Source of the DNA: Cryptomeria japonica
Taxonomy: Eukaryota > Streptophyta > Pinopsida > Cupressales > Cupressaceae
NCBI RefSeq assembly: GCF_030272615.1
Contig: NC_081405.1
Coordinates: 156,505,454 to 156,569,453 of the forward strand
Reading direction: 5' to 3'
DNA: 64,000 bases
Shown here piece by piece: positions 1 through 11,338 of the stretch. The notes beneath the pieces were generated by a model. That model had not been told where the DNA came from. It worked only from the letters and a program-made list of their open reading frames with translations, and ran no database searches. Positions within the stretch are counted from its first letter, which is position 1; each line of letters opens with the position of its first letter. The translations under genes were made by a program, and so were the position numbers.

Positions 1-116
1 TCGCCATCTGAATATTCCTGCAACAAGATCAAAAAGTGTCTTCTGCACAAGCTCCCACTCAAATCTAGATTAGTTCAAAAAACCCAACTGCCCACAATTG
101 AAACCAAAGGTGATCA

Positions 117-131
117 GGCTCTGATACCACT
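117..131 (-). other. Primer binding site (tRNA-iMet type)
   Basis: The reverse complement reads AGTGGTATCAGAGCC directly after the LTR terminus. TGGTATCAGAGC is the usual Copia primer site complementary to the 3' end of initiator methionine tRNA. Confidence 0.85.
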
Positions 132-1016
132 TGTAAGGAAGTTAAGTAGCGGAAACAACTTCCTACGCTAACCTTGAGAGGAGGGTAATGCAAAACTTTT
201 TCAGATTGTTACAATAGTTACAGAAAATAGAAATAGATATAATAGCATTCATACCACAACACAGTGATTTACGTGGGGAAAACCCTTTCGGGAGAAAAAC
301 CCCACACTCCAAAAGCAGCTCAATATTTTATTCAGCAATCAAAAATAGATTACAACATACTTGCAGAGCAAGCTCTTCGCAGGAGTACCACTAATCAGAG
401 ATTCAGAGGCAACTCAATAGCCATGAGACTCTTACACACAACCTCTATCTCACACACCTCATAAATAGGAGATACAATACAAGAAACCGTCAAACGGTAT
501 TACAAAACCATGGGCTAAAACCACCCAATAAGGTGTAGCTGACCTTATCTCCCTTCTATGACATGTTAAAGCACACATCAACACGTGTCACTCCCTTTTA
601 CAGCTCATTTATGTATCCGATATAAATTATTTTTCCTATTTTAGGAGTACAAACTTCTGGAGGCCATAACTTGAGAACCGGGTGTCCGATTGACGAACCG
701 TTTGAAGCGCCGGAAAGCTCACGAAGTTCTCTATCACCTCATATCCCGCTGTGCCAGTTATAGCCACTTTTCAGGGCATTTTAGAGCCTCTAAAGCCCCC
801 AAAATTAAGTTTAAACATTTTATCGCACCCCTCCAAGACGAAAAATTTAATATCTTCAAAACTAGCTGTGACCTTGCGACGCAACTTTACCGGAATGCTT
901 ATCTAGCCAACCAGAAGCTTCAGGGAGAGTTTCACACTATTTCGTGCTCAAATGAAAACTTACTATAAATAGTAACCTCACATAAATGCAAGGTTGAGAC
1001 ACCATTTTTCCCAACA
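132..1016 (-). repeat. 5' LTR of minus-strand Copia (885 bp)
   Basis: On the plus strand the LTR begins TGTAAGGAAG at 132 and ends TTCCCAACA at 1016. On its own strand it therefore starts TGTTGGGAA and ends CTTCCTTACA, with short inverted TGT/ACA termini. Around 265-302 it carries a G- and A-rich block (GGGGAAAACCC) that recurs in the other Copia-type LTRs of this window. The junction with the PBS fixes the inner end. The outer end at 1016 is inferred from the terminal CA. Confidence 0.8.
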
Positions 1017-1334
1017 ATTACTTGATTGACTTATTCATAAATTCATCATTCCTAAGTTTATTCTATTGGATGACACAATAAAAAGGTTTCTCTTTTTTCA
1101 AAACTCAAATATTTTTCATCAACTTGTCAAAATCAAGCTTCTTTTTTAACCAAAAAAACTATCTAAATAAAATATTCTTCATAATTGAAGAGAGTCTAAG
1201 TTTAAGTAACATTTAAACTTATATATAACTAGTTTTAAGAAGAATTTCCTACTTGCAATATCATTTTGCGTAGTTTGTGAAGTTTATGCACCGAAGTTTT
1301 GATAGCCTAATTTTTTTGTGTGTGAAGAAAGACC
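1017..1334. other. AT-rich stretch without recognised feature; probable 5' flank of the CACTA transposase gene
   Basis: I see no coding similarity, no CACTA terminal inverted repeat and no subterminal repeat here. It lies between the Copia LTR and the first TNP2-like exon and may be the 5' untranslated or subterminal part of the CACTA element. Confidence 0.4.
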
Positions 1335-4300
1335 ATGTCAAAAAATATCAGCGAAGAACAAAATAAGGAGACAATTGCTAGATTGTGGTCTAACTTGAAA
1401 ATAAAAAGTGATAGAAAAAGTTATTGTCCCTGAAAAATTTATAAGGGCTTAAAGACTAGAAGACTTCTAATCAAAAGAACTAAGAAATATTGTAGTTAGC
1501 ATGGTCACATTGAAGGGGGACATGATTATCATCCATTGGTAAGTTGTTCATTATATTGTTTTAACAATTTATATACATAAGTAATCACTTCATGATGAGA
1601 TCATGATCATGGTTTATTTATGTTGATCATTTTTTATAGGTCAAGCTCCCCAGGGCATATGATATAGACCAACACAACTTGGAGAATATATTTTTCAAAG
1701 TGGAGGAACATGGAGGTGTGAATATCGAAGCTGAAGATAATGATCCCATGGAAGATGATGATCATGCGCTAGAAAACACAATTGAAGATGATGGTACAAA
1801 TACATGTTGGCATTTTTGATGATTATGTTGTGATTGTCATTGATGGACACACACTTCTATTGAGATCATTTTTATGTATAAGTTAAAGCTAAACCGGTAC
1901 ATGTTCCAACCGGTATGATACATTATAGTCCTTAGACTATTGGTGTTTTGTAGAAAGTGATTACCGATCTGAAGCGGTATGTAGACCCCAAGCGGTTCAA
2001 AGATATCAAGTAGTACGAAGGTTCAAAGCGGCAGAACACATATTTGCCAGTCTTCATTTTGTCAAACCGGCAACTGGCATTTTGCTTGAACCGGTATTTT
2101 GTATGAACCGGTAATACTCTATGATGAGTTACCAACCGACATTTTGTGATGAGTTACCATCCACAGATTGTTTGACGGTGCCGACACTTTTGCAGTGCTT
2201 TTTGTGTCGTGTTACCAGATATGTCTAGATGAATTGAACCTAGGAAATTGTAATGTAATCCTATTGGACCGACATGAAATCAGATTTCTTTACAAGGACA
2301 TCATGTCTAGGGTTTTAGGTTGTTGATAATGTTGTTGTTGTGATAGTTGATATTGCGGCTAGGGTTTAAGGTGGTTGAGGAGTTAGAGAGAGTATGAATG
2401 TGTAGAAGACTGAAGTAATGTTGGAATGCATTAGGAATGAGCTATCAAGGATCTAACCAAGCAGTATGTGCTATTAGCTAGATCAATCACTTGTTGATTA
2501 CTCACATCTTCGACAAGTCTGTAGCCCTTAACCGGGTAGGCCCAAAAGCCTTTTGTAAATCCTCTAACAAGGTGGTTCACATCTATGGATCTAAAATCCT
2601 CTAGAAAGGTAGTCTTTAATTGGACTTATCTCCTAACAGAGATTGAGATTCCTAACAAGATCTGTTCTAGTAAAGAACATTGTAAGACCTTAACTGGTTT
2701 GACCTTAACTGGTCTAGTTCCTATTCTGCAGATAGTTACTTGTGAGTTCCATCTCACCATGGTTTTTCCCATTTGGGTTTCCATGTCAAAATCTCTTATG
2801 TTATGGTGTTTGTGCTTCTATGGGTGAATGCATTATTAGCTATTTGGTTTGCATGAGTGTTAACCGGTTTGTCTGCTAAACTGTTTTACCGGTTTACTGT
2901 TAGTCTTGCAAAGTGTTTAAGTGCAGAGATTTTTGGCATACTAATTCACCCCCCCTCTTAGTATTCATCAATACATTGATCCATGACACATTTACTACTG
3001 GCGCAGCTGATCATGATGATCAAGATGACTTTCATGTTGTTCATGATTTACCTAGACTTGAGAAGATATACAAGCCCCTTTATGAAGGCTCCCAAACAAC
3101 TCTTCTCTCCACTGTATTGTTGTTGGTGAACTTCAAGGTTATGAATGGTTTATTCAACATAACAATCTCATGTATGTTAAGGTATGTCATATATGTCATT
3201 ATATTTAATAAAAGGTGAATCATGTACCATTAATATTCTTTATATTAATAAATTAATATTTTGTAGATTGATAGGTGAGTTTTTGTTACCACCATCAAAT
3301 ATTCTACCTCGCTCATGCCGAGAATTATCTTCCATTTTGAAAGATATTGGAATAGAGTATCAAGCAATAGATGCTTGTCCCAATGATCATATTATATATC
3401 ATAAACAACATGAATTTGGAACAGAACATCCTGAATGTCATATTAGTAGATATTGAACAGATCAAATAACAAAAAAGGTGTCTCACAAGGTTCTTCATTA
3501 TATTCCCATTATTCCACATATGCAATGATTATTCAGGTGCACTAGCTTGGCACAATTTATAGATTACTATGCACGCAATAGAAGTCGAGATGACATTATT
3601 TGAATGCTTGTGGATGGTTCATCATTTATGGACATAGAGGAAAAGTGACCACACTTTAAAGAAGAACCTCATAATCTCAAGATTTCATTGGCAGCAAACA
3701 GTGTCAATCCATTTGGAGAGATGAGATCTATTTAGTCGGTGTGACCAGTTTTTGTTATCAACAATAATATTCCTCCATGGATGTCAACAAAGAGGGAGCA
3801 CATAATGTTGGTGATGATTTTTCAAGGTATATTATCATTTAATAGTTATCTACATTTAATTATAAATATTGCAGTAAAATGGTCATAATAATTATGTAAT
3901 GTTTTTGTTCATTCAAATAGGTAAGTACCAAGTTAAAGATATGAATGTATATATTGAGTCTCTTATCGAAGAGTTTCTGGAGTTAAGGAATGGTGTCACT
4001 ATGTATGACATCTCTAGACCAATAGGACAAAGACAATTTCAATTCCATGAAATGCTTGTATGGACAATACATGATGCCCTAGGGATAACACATTTTGTGG
4101 TATGTTACAGTGTTCAAGTTGTGCATTATAATTATTATTATAAAAATTTAAAATATTTAATCCAATTATACATTATCTTGTAGGTCTTCAAACAAAGGGA
4201 AAATTTGCATGTCCAGTTTGTGGTCCAAAGATGAAATCCCATCATTCAAAAAGTTTAGGAAAGTAGGTGTTTGACAAGTATAGGAACTTTCTCCACATAA

Positions 4301-6138
4301 ATCATGTATCAAAATATTGAAAAATATCTTTTCAATGGGAAAGAAGAGACTACATCAAAGCCATGAAGAATGCCACCTTTCTTATGGAAGTTGGAATATA
4401 ATAGAATTAATCATCAAGGTAATGTCATTCCATCTAATGGTTTATGTTTGAAATTTTTATTTTCTATTGTGTTTTGTTTACTGATGATGTAATTGATGTT
4501 CGTGAAGGTCGTCAAGGAATTAATGACCACCTTCCAAAGGGACTAAAAAGTTATCCGAGATAATTTAGTAGGTTGCCCTAGTACGAGCAACTACAAATTG
4601 TGCATTTTTTTGATACTATCCATATTGGAAAGAATATAACTGAGACATTATGGAAAATATTGGAGGGAAGGCGTGACAAAGAAAAAATTGTCAAAATTTG
4701 TAGTGACATTCAGGAATCCAATCATGCAATGAAAAATGTCATTCAATCAAATAGCAATGGAGACCAGATTAATATAAGTTCCCTTCCTTGGTTATTAACG
4801 GACCAACAAAAAAATGCTATAAAAGAAGTCATACGAAAAAATCAATTTCCCACAGGATTTGTTGCGAACATAAACAATCTCATATCAAAGAAAAGTGAAT
4901 TTGGGCTAGGGATGAAAACACATGATTGGCATACCTTCATTAATGCAATTCATGTTCTTGTGTATTTACTAAATATTTGTATACTACGCATGTACTTTTC
5001 ATTGTATTATGTTAGAAAACAATGAAAATATCATTTGATAATTGTTGCAGTACCTTCTACCTCTATCTCTCCCAGACAACTTTGACAATAATGTCAAGCA
5101 AATCATATATGATCTTTGAAAATACATGAGGTAAGTAGTGATATTTGTTTAATTTGTTGTATAGATAATATATTTGTGATTTTTTTTACTTGTTATGTAA
5201 TATATTGTATATTATTTTATAAAGTCTCATTTATATATTTTTGTGTCTTGAATCTCTTCTATGTGGTTGTCATCTAAAGAAATCCATAAAGAAGATATAA
5301 AATATTGGAAGAGAAAAATTCCTCATTTAATGTGTGAAATTCAAAAGTGTCTACCTTCAACTTTTTTTAGTGCACAAGAACACTACCTCATACACCAAGC
5401 TGAGGAGATTGAATTGTGTGGACCTGTACACACTAGGTCAATGTGGATGGTTGAGAGGCACTTGAAATTTTTGAAGGCTTTGGTTTGACAAAGAGCACAT
5501 TCTGAGGGTTCTATGGTGGAGGGATATATGGCATACCAGACTATGGTGTACATTGTTAAATATCTTCCTAAGTTTGTAGCAAAGATCCATGTAGATTGCA
5601 TTTGGGATCCCAACCCCATTAACAAATTTGAAGGGGATTACTTGATGGGGAAAGGTATATTGAGGAAAGTGAGAGGTAATTGTAAGATGTTATTGTAGTT
5701 AATTAATTCTTAATCTTCTAAATAAATTGGTTCTAAGTCATCTATTAATTATTTGTATAGCTGGTTGGGAGTGGGATGTGCTACATTTGTATATTGCAAA
5801 CAATCTTGATTGGATGATAGTGTGGATTAAATGACGTCAACATTCTGGTCGCACATTAACATGGGAAGGTGCGGCTTCATTGGTTAAAGAAGCTCATCAT
5901 AATGGAGATTCCAATGTTACGCAAAGGGAAATTGATTTAGCATATATTTTAAGAGATAAACAGGTGTACATAATTTTATTAATCACCCATATGTTTATCA
6001 ACTCACAATGCAATAATTTTAACATGTTGACATATTGTAGGTCAAACACCACAAGGCTATGTGCTGTAATGGTCATAAATTTCATATCAAAAAATTGGAT
6101 GACACGAAGAAAACTTGTGATTCTGGGATAACTGCAGT
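1335..6138 (+). pseudogene. TNP2-type CACTA transposase, N-terminal and central parts (broken)
   Basis: The first exon starts at ATG 1335. A plausible intron (GTAAGT near 1541 to TATAG at 1639) leads to exon 2, which is interrupted by a solo LTR at 1805-2970. Further coding blocks show TNP2 landmarks in order: YEGSQTTLLSTV (about 3085), IDACPNDHIIY (about 3370), EHPECHISRY (about 3430), a PFGEMRS block (about 3710), NNIPPWMS (about 3765), MNVYIESLIEEF (about 3940), KFACPVCG (about 4205), FDTIHIGKNI (about 4610), GLGMKTHDWH (about 4910) and a DUF4218-like region (5260-5700). Introns are probable at about 3182-3266, 3840-3920 and others. In-frame stops occur, for example near 3456 and 5486. The reading breaks at 6138 inside TCDSGITAV and resumes at 32786 beyond the Tat element. 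En/Spm TNP2 proteins cut and join the element ends in the nucleus; this copy cannot. Confidence 0.8.
1805..2970 (+). repeat. Solo LTR of a Copia-type retrotransposon with TSD ATACA (1166 bp)
   Basis: The insert begins TGTTGGCATTTTTGATG at 1805 and ends GTATTCATCA at 2970. It is flanked on both sides by ATACA (1800-1804 and 2971-2975), a 5-bp target-site duplication. Its beginning resembles the LTR of the full Copia at 10233 (TGTTGGTATTTTGG and a nearby TCATTGATG), and its end carries the same TTCACCCCCCCTCTTAG block. It is rich in CCGGT. No PBS, PPT or internal coding region is present, so it is what remains after LTR-LTR recombination. It splits exon 2 of the TNP2 pseudogene; the transposase reading is continuous across it when it is left out. 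Confidence 0.9.
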
Positions 6139-7369
6139 TGTGTGAGCTTGAATTTCATCCTCAGAATGTTACCTATAATAAGTTAGTTTCACAAAATACA
6201 AATGGAAATGCATACAGGAAATCCAAAATCCACCAATGAAACTACATGAAATACATACTAAAATAAAACATTATTTTACCTTCATGGCTCATGTCTCATT
6301 GTGTCCTAACTCCACTGTTCCTGGTTGTAGATGGTGCGCTCTTAGACAATGCACTGTTGACTTCCAAGATGGCATACGAAGAATGGACTAATAACTTGTA
6401 GTTAACTAACACTATGATATGCAGATGATACATGATTATGCTAAATGATTATGCTAAATGATATTATATGATAATTTCTATTTGCTTCAAAACTAAAACT
6501 CATGGATGCATATGATTAGCTTGCAAAATGCACTTGAAGTCTCTTGAAGTCTAACTTGAAGATTAACTATCTCAACTGAAGCTCTTAATTTTATAGACTT
6601 TGAGAGGATAAGATGATGTGGCTTAGATCAATGGCCCTGATTAGATCTGCAGATTTGGATGGCTATGAGCAAAGGTGAAGGTTGAGAGAAAGGGGGAAAC
6701 AGAAGACAAGTGTCCCTCATCTCACCTTGACTGGGTTGTTGACTGAGGGAATCTAGGGATGGTTGGAGGAAATTTAGGCATGACAGGACAAGTGGACTCA
6801 AGTCCTTCCTAAGATGTATGGGGTGTTGAAGAGAATATAGGAAATGGTTATGAAATATGTGCATGTACACAATTTTCATTAAGTTTGGAAGTTGAAGATA
6901 AATGATGAATTAATATTTAAGAAATATTAATTTCCTTAGCCACATGTTTGATGAGTTGGCAAAGGGAAGATGAAGTGGAGATGGAGGGTGAGTTGGAAAA
7001 GGGATTAAATAATTTAGAAATTATTTAATATTTGAGACTATAGGATAGGGGAATAACTATTAAATATTGGATATTTAATTGTTTGGAGGAGATAATTAAA
7101 CATTAGATATTTAATTAACTTGGTTAGAGGAATAATTAAATATTAGATATTTAATTAATTAGAAGAATAGGATAATTAAATATTAGATATTTAATTAATT
7201 AGAGGAATAAAATAGATGAATTAATTAATAAAATATTAATTAATAGAAAGACATAAAAATGAATTAAACAAATTAATCTTTTCAAATTAACTATTTAATA
7301 GAAGAACATTTATTAAATAAATATAAAATATTTATTTAACTGCTCATAAACAATTTTTATGTGTATACA
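6139..7369 (-). repeat. 3' LTR of the Tat-like element (1231 bp)
   Basis: On the plus strand it begins TGTGTGAGCTTG and ends GTGTATACA, matching 31608-32785 along its length. It is longer than its partner because of a duplicated GATTATGCTAAAT near 6435-6465 and an extra copy of an AT-rich subrepeat (ATTAAATATTAGATATTTAA) around 7135-7200. The inner end is followed by a purine-rich tract on the minus strand, so this is the 3' LTR. Confidence 0.9.
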
Positions 7370-7386
7370 TTTTGCCCCTCTTTGAA
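7370..7386 (-). other. Polypurine tract of the Tat-like element
   Basis: The minus strand reads TTTCAAAGAGGGGCAAAA directly before the LTR terminus TGTATACAC. This is the usual place and composition for second-strand priming. Confidence 0.75.
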
Positions 7387-7875
7387 ATGATGTGAAAACA
7401 ACATTGTTTCAAAATTAAATCAAGTCTTTATAATGCACCTAAAGGAGATTGAGAATCATGATTGTGTACCCCCTCAAGAGATTGATCGTGAAATTGTCGA
7501 AAAGTCTAGTTTGAACAATTAATCTCGTGATAATTGATAAAAATTTAGTTAATTAAATTCATTTGGAAAAAATAAATTAAATTACCCCATCCAAATTAAT
7601 TACTCTAAAATAGTAAATATAAAATTAACCAAGGCTAATTTTAACTTCATTGTTATCCTTGTCAGCTTTTTGTTTGAAAATATTCTTGCTGAGGTGGCGA
7701 AATGGTGATTTTGGTGGAGTGTCATTGATTTGATCGAGTTCAGCATTACCAGTGACCTATCGAGTATGGGTATCTGGTATGTATCTTATCCTGAGCCTTG
7801 TTTTCAAGTTTTAATTCAAAATTTCATGTTTTAGACGCTTTTTTTTTTAATTTTTTTGATTTTTTCGGTATTATT

Positions 7876-8180
7876 TTAGCACTTTTGTAGTTTGTTTTAG
7901 CGCATATGCAACTAGGTTTAGCGCATATGCTTGGTATGTTAGTGCTTATGTTCAAGATGTTAGCGCATATGCATAGGATAGCGCAAATGCGTTGTTTGCT
8001 AGCGCATATGCCCAGAAAGGTAGCGCTTGTGCATGGATTATCATTTATGCCTATAGTTTTAGTGCTTTTGTTAAAAAGGATAGTGCATATGCACTAAGTT
8101 AACACATTTGCATTTAGTTTTAGTGCATTTATTGTAGTTTGGCACAAATGGTCAATAGGATAGAGCTTTTGCTTAAATTG
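7876..8180. repeat. Degenerate minisatellite of AGCGCATATGC motifs
   Basis: The motif TAGCGCATATGC and variants (GCGCAAATGC, GTGCATATGC, GCGCTTGTGC) recur about every 20 to 30 bases over some 300 bases. An array of the reverse-complement motif lies in the leader of the same element at about 31165-31535. Confidence 0.75.
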
Positions 8181-8289
8181 ATATTTTTGATAAGTGCAAA
8201 AGCTAAAAATCACTTTGATAAGTAGATTTAACATGTTTAATGCGCATTGATGATGAAATAGGATCTTGATTTACCAATTTCATGATTGT

Positions 8290-8522
8290 GTGATTGATAG
8301 ATAACTTTGATTGCTGGATTGATTGATAGGATTGATTAGCTTGATTGATAGATAGCTTTGATTAGCTTGATTGATTGATAGGATTGATTAACTTGATTGA
8401 TAGATAGCTTTGATTAGCTTGATTGATTGATAGGATTGATTAGCTTGATTGATAGATAGGTTTGATTAGCTTGATTGATTGATAGGATTGATTAGCTTGA
8501 TTGATTGATAGCTTTGATTATA
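8290..8522. repeat. Tandem repeat of about 52 bp, GATTGATAG-rich
   Basis: A unit of about 52 bases built from GATTGATTGATAGGATTGA and TTGATTAGCTTGATTGATAG occurs roughly four times, nearly unchanged between copies. It shows no coding potential. Confidence 0.8.
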
Positions 8523-10149
8523 TGGATGTAGTGATTATATGTTTTTGTTTTGATTTTTGATGATCTTGGATGCAAATGAAAATGATTTCTATCTTAAATG
8601 ATGCAAATGTATTGATCTATATGGAATGCAAATGAATGATTGATTTACTTTTGATTATGTAAATGCAAATGATCTATATGAAATATTTTTGTATTTTTAT
8701 GTAATGTTTATGATGATTATGAATCTAAGTGCAAAGATGTAACTAAATGATCGTTATAAAAATGATAATGCAAATAACAATGATGATACACTATATGATA
8801 AATGAGATGCACTCAATTAAATGCAAACTAATGCAATGATAAAATGCAACTAAATGAAATGAATGATGATTAAAATGCACCTATAATGATTAAATGCAAA
8901 TTATTTTTGTTTGTCCAGGTATACTTAATCTTTATTTATGACCATTGATCTGTTTAATGAAATGATATGCTTATAATGCAACTGACAAATGAATGCTTAT
9001 AATGTAGACAAATAATGAGCTAATGAAATGATCCAACTAAAAATTGTACTGCCATTCTTCATATGTGATCTTGTAACAGTGCTTGATTTCTTCATTGAGC
9101 TTTAAAATGTTGTAAGAAAATACAAGCAACTTGACATAATGATTCAAGATGACCTAAGTATTCCTTACATGGATTTTGATATAGCAAGTTAATACAAGCA
9201 GCTTGATATAATGGATCAAGTTGACCTGAGTATTGCTTGTAGAACAAACAAGGATTATCTCCTTTGATGCATGACTTGGAACATCCTCCTTGATCTTTTG
9301 TCGATCATATCCTGAGACAAGTTCATACCGTAGTAAGAGATAAACCACAGACAACAATCAAAGAAAATAATCATGCCCCATCATAGCTTCTCTAGTCATG
9401 GACATCCTTGAGTTGCATAGAGTACATGATTAGCAATAAAATCAAGATATAAACACTGAACCTTGTATGTCATTCACATATTCTAATGGCCATTAACTGA
9501 TATAATCATCTTAATGAATGATCTTTGATAATCCTTTATAGCTTGCTGGTTGATTCTTCATTTTCTAAGTTTGACGATTTAGTTGTTATGAAATGCCTTG
9601 ATTTTTGTTGCTTTGTTGCTTTTTATCTAGTTCAAAACCCTAGATGTTTTTGGTTTTTCTAAGTTTTTTCGAATGTTTTGGATTTTTCAAAGGTTCAAAA
9701 GCTCACCTTAGCAAAAGGAATTTGGATTTTCCCCCCAGTGGAAACAAAAATTATTATGGATATATGAATTGATCAGGATCCAAACCATGGTGAGATACAA
9801 ATGCAGATTGATCGATGCTGATAAAATCTAAGAAAGTGACTACGACAAGTATGTCAAAGATTGGTTAACTATTGGTAACCTGCATATTTCTTGCTAAATG
9901 GTTCAGAGCAATGGATGCGAAAGACATAATGGATAAGCTAGTGATAGATAACAATGATAGATGCGATAGGATGGAGTGGATAGGTGCACAAAGCGATCTC
10001 ATAGATGGAGGAACTCACATTTTAGATAGCGCCTGTTTACCAAGTTTTCACCATCTAAATTTATTGCATTTTTTTGGATTTAATATGATTTTTATTAATT
10101 TTTTCAGGACTTTATATGCTTTTTATTGATTTTTTCAAGACTTTATATC

Positions 10150-10232
10150 TCAAGCATAGAATTTCTTGAGATGGATAGAATCGATAGGTTCATCAAACCA
10201 ATCACCTTCAAGGGTAGATAAATTGTATGCTC
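10150..10232 (-). pseudogene. C-terminus of the Tat-like pol (integrase end), distal side of the Copia insertion
   Basis: Read on the minus strand from the Copia junction, it encodes AYNLSTLEGDWFDEP and then IHLKKFYA, followed by TGA at 10152-10150. This resembles the usual end of Tat integrase domains (a YxLxxLEG block and a final HLKxFY). It continues in frame from the segment right of the Copia (16869 onward) once the insertion and one TGCTC copy are removed. Confidence 0.75.
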
Positions 10233-11281
10233 TGTTGGTATTTTGGTATGGTTTTGTCATTGATGTCAACACCTACTAAATACACCTACTTTGGAGATCC
10301 AGCAACATTCACTAGCAAATAGTAAACTGTGCAATAGTTACTAGTATATGATTAACCGATAGGATATAATGTTCACCGGTACCTGGAATGACATGGAAGA
10401 CACTTGGTAATGTTGAAGACATCATGTGGACACTTTATTTTGAAGTGATAATCATTGGTATATTCTTATTTGCATATTTGCTCTTACCGGCAAATAGGTC
10501 CAGGTTATCTAGGGTTACACCGGCAGGTTTTCCAGATCAACATGGCACACTATGGAGATGATTTATTATTGTTGTAAATGCATTAAGCCAACATGTTCAA
10601 TCGGTTATTGCATCGGATATTGTATTATTTGTAAAAAAAATTTATTGTAATATCTTGTAGAGCCAACCTACTAAAATTGGTCTTAGGGTATGGTATAAAT
10701 GTAAGATCTTATTTGTAAGATCAAGTGTAGAATGCGAAAAAGATTTAAGAAAAGGTATATGCGAGATAAAGCAGAGGCACACACGAAGACATCATTTGAA
10801 GGTGAAGTTAGTTATTTGTAGAAGCATATCAGCATTACACCAGTACTGAATCCAGCATATGAAGATGCTATTTTGTGCAGTACATTCTTATTGGATTTAA
10901 CCATCCAACTATAGTCAGTGTGACTCCCATTTGTGATTGAGTAGTGAGCTCTAGGCTGTTGGCCTTTTTACATGTGCAGACCCCTTTTGTACACTTACTA
11001 TCTACAGTAGTATCATCTGATTCTGGGTAAGGTTTCCCACCGTGGTTTTTCCCCTTACAGGGTTTCCACATACAAATATTGGTGTCATATGTTGTGAATG
11101 ACTTTGTGCTTATGTTTCATGCATTAATTCTTACCGGTATAGCAATTTACTGTTAACACTGTTTACTGGCATACTTAACTGATTTACCAGTATTAAGCAT
11201 TAAGTTGGTTGATAAGTTTTTGGTTTGAATTTATTAGACAACTGATTCACCCCCCCCTCTCAGTTGTCTCCAGGACCTACA
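10233..11281 (+). repeat. 5' LTR of the plus-strand Copia (1049 bp)
   Basis: It begins TGTTGGTATTTTGG and ends AGGACCTACA. It matches 15837-16863 closely; the main difference is about 21 extra bases near 10511-10532 (a GGTTACACCGGCAGG stretch). The block TTCACCCCCCCCTCTCAG near the 3' end and the GGGTTTCCAC / GGTTTTTCCCC pair around 11035-11070 are shared with the other Copia-type LTRs here. Confidence 0.93.
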
Positions 11282-11296
11282 ATTGGTATCAGAGCC
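11282..11296 (+). other. Primer binding site (tRNA-iMet type)
   Basis: ATTGGTATCAGAGCC follows the LTR end at once and contains the usual Copia TGGTATCAGAGC. Confidence 0.9.
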
Positions 11297-11338
11297 TAGT
11301 CCTCTTTTTGCAAAAGTTTAACAACTTGAGGAGATCCA

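Larger units (their letters stand above)
1..1016 (-). mobile_element. Left-truncated Ty1/Copia retrotransposon: 5' LTR, PBS and first leader bases
   Basis: The element runs leftward and only its 5' end lies in the window. Read on the minus strand, an LTR (1016 down to 132) is followed directly by a primer binding site and then about 115 bases of leader that leave the window. The rest of the element, including gag-pol and the 3' LTR, must lie to the left, so neither completeness nor target-site duplication can be judged. Assignment to Copia rests on the tRNA-iMet type PBS and on LTR ends of the TGTTGGGAA kind, both established for plant Copia. The short reading frames inside the LTR look fortuitous. 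Confidence 0.8.
7387..10149 (-). other. 3' non-coding region of the Tat-like element
   Basis: This lies between the pol stop codon (10150-10152, minus strand) and the polypurine tract. I find no coding similarity on either strand. It contains two local repeat arrays, listed separately at 7876-8180 and 8290-8522. The rest is AT-rich, with many ATGCAAATGA-like motifs between 8570 and 9010. Long 3' regions before the PPT are usual in Tat/Ogre elements. Confidence 0.6.

Noticed and set aside
690-968. 92-codon frame in the first LTR
   Set aside because: No similarity recognised, wholly inside a non-coding LTR.
7876-8180. CRISPR-like array
   Set aside because: The repeats are degenerate, spacing is irregular and the context is a plant retrotransposon.
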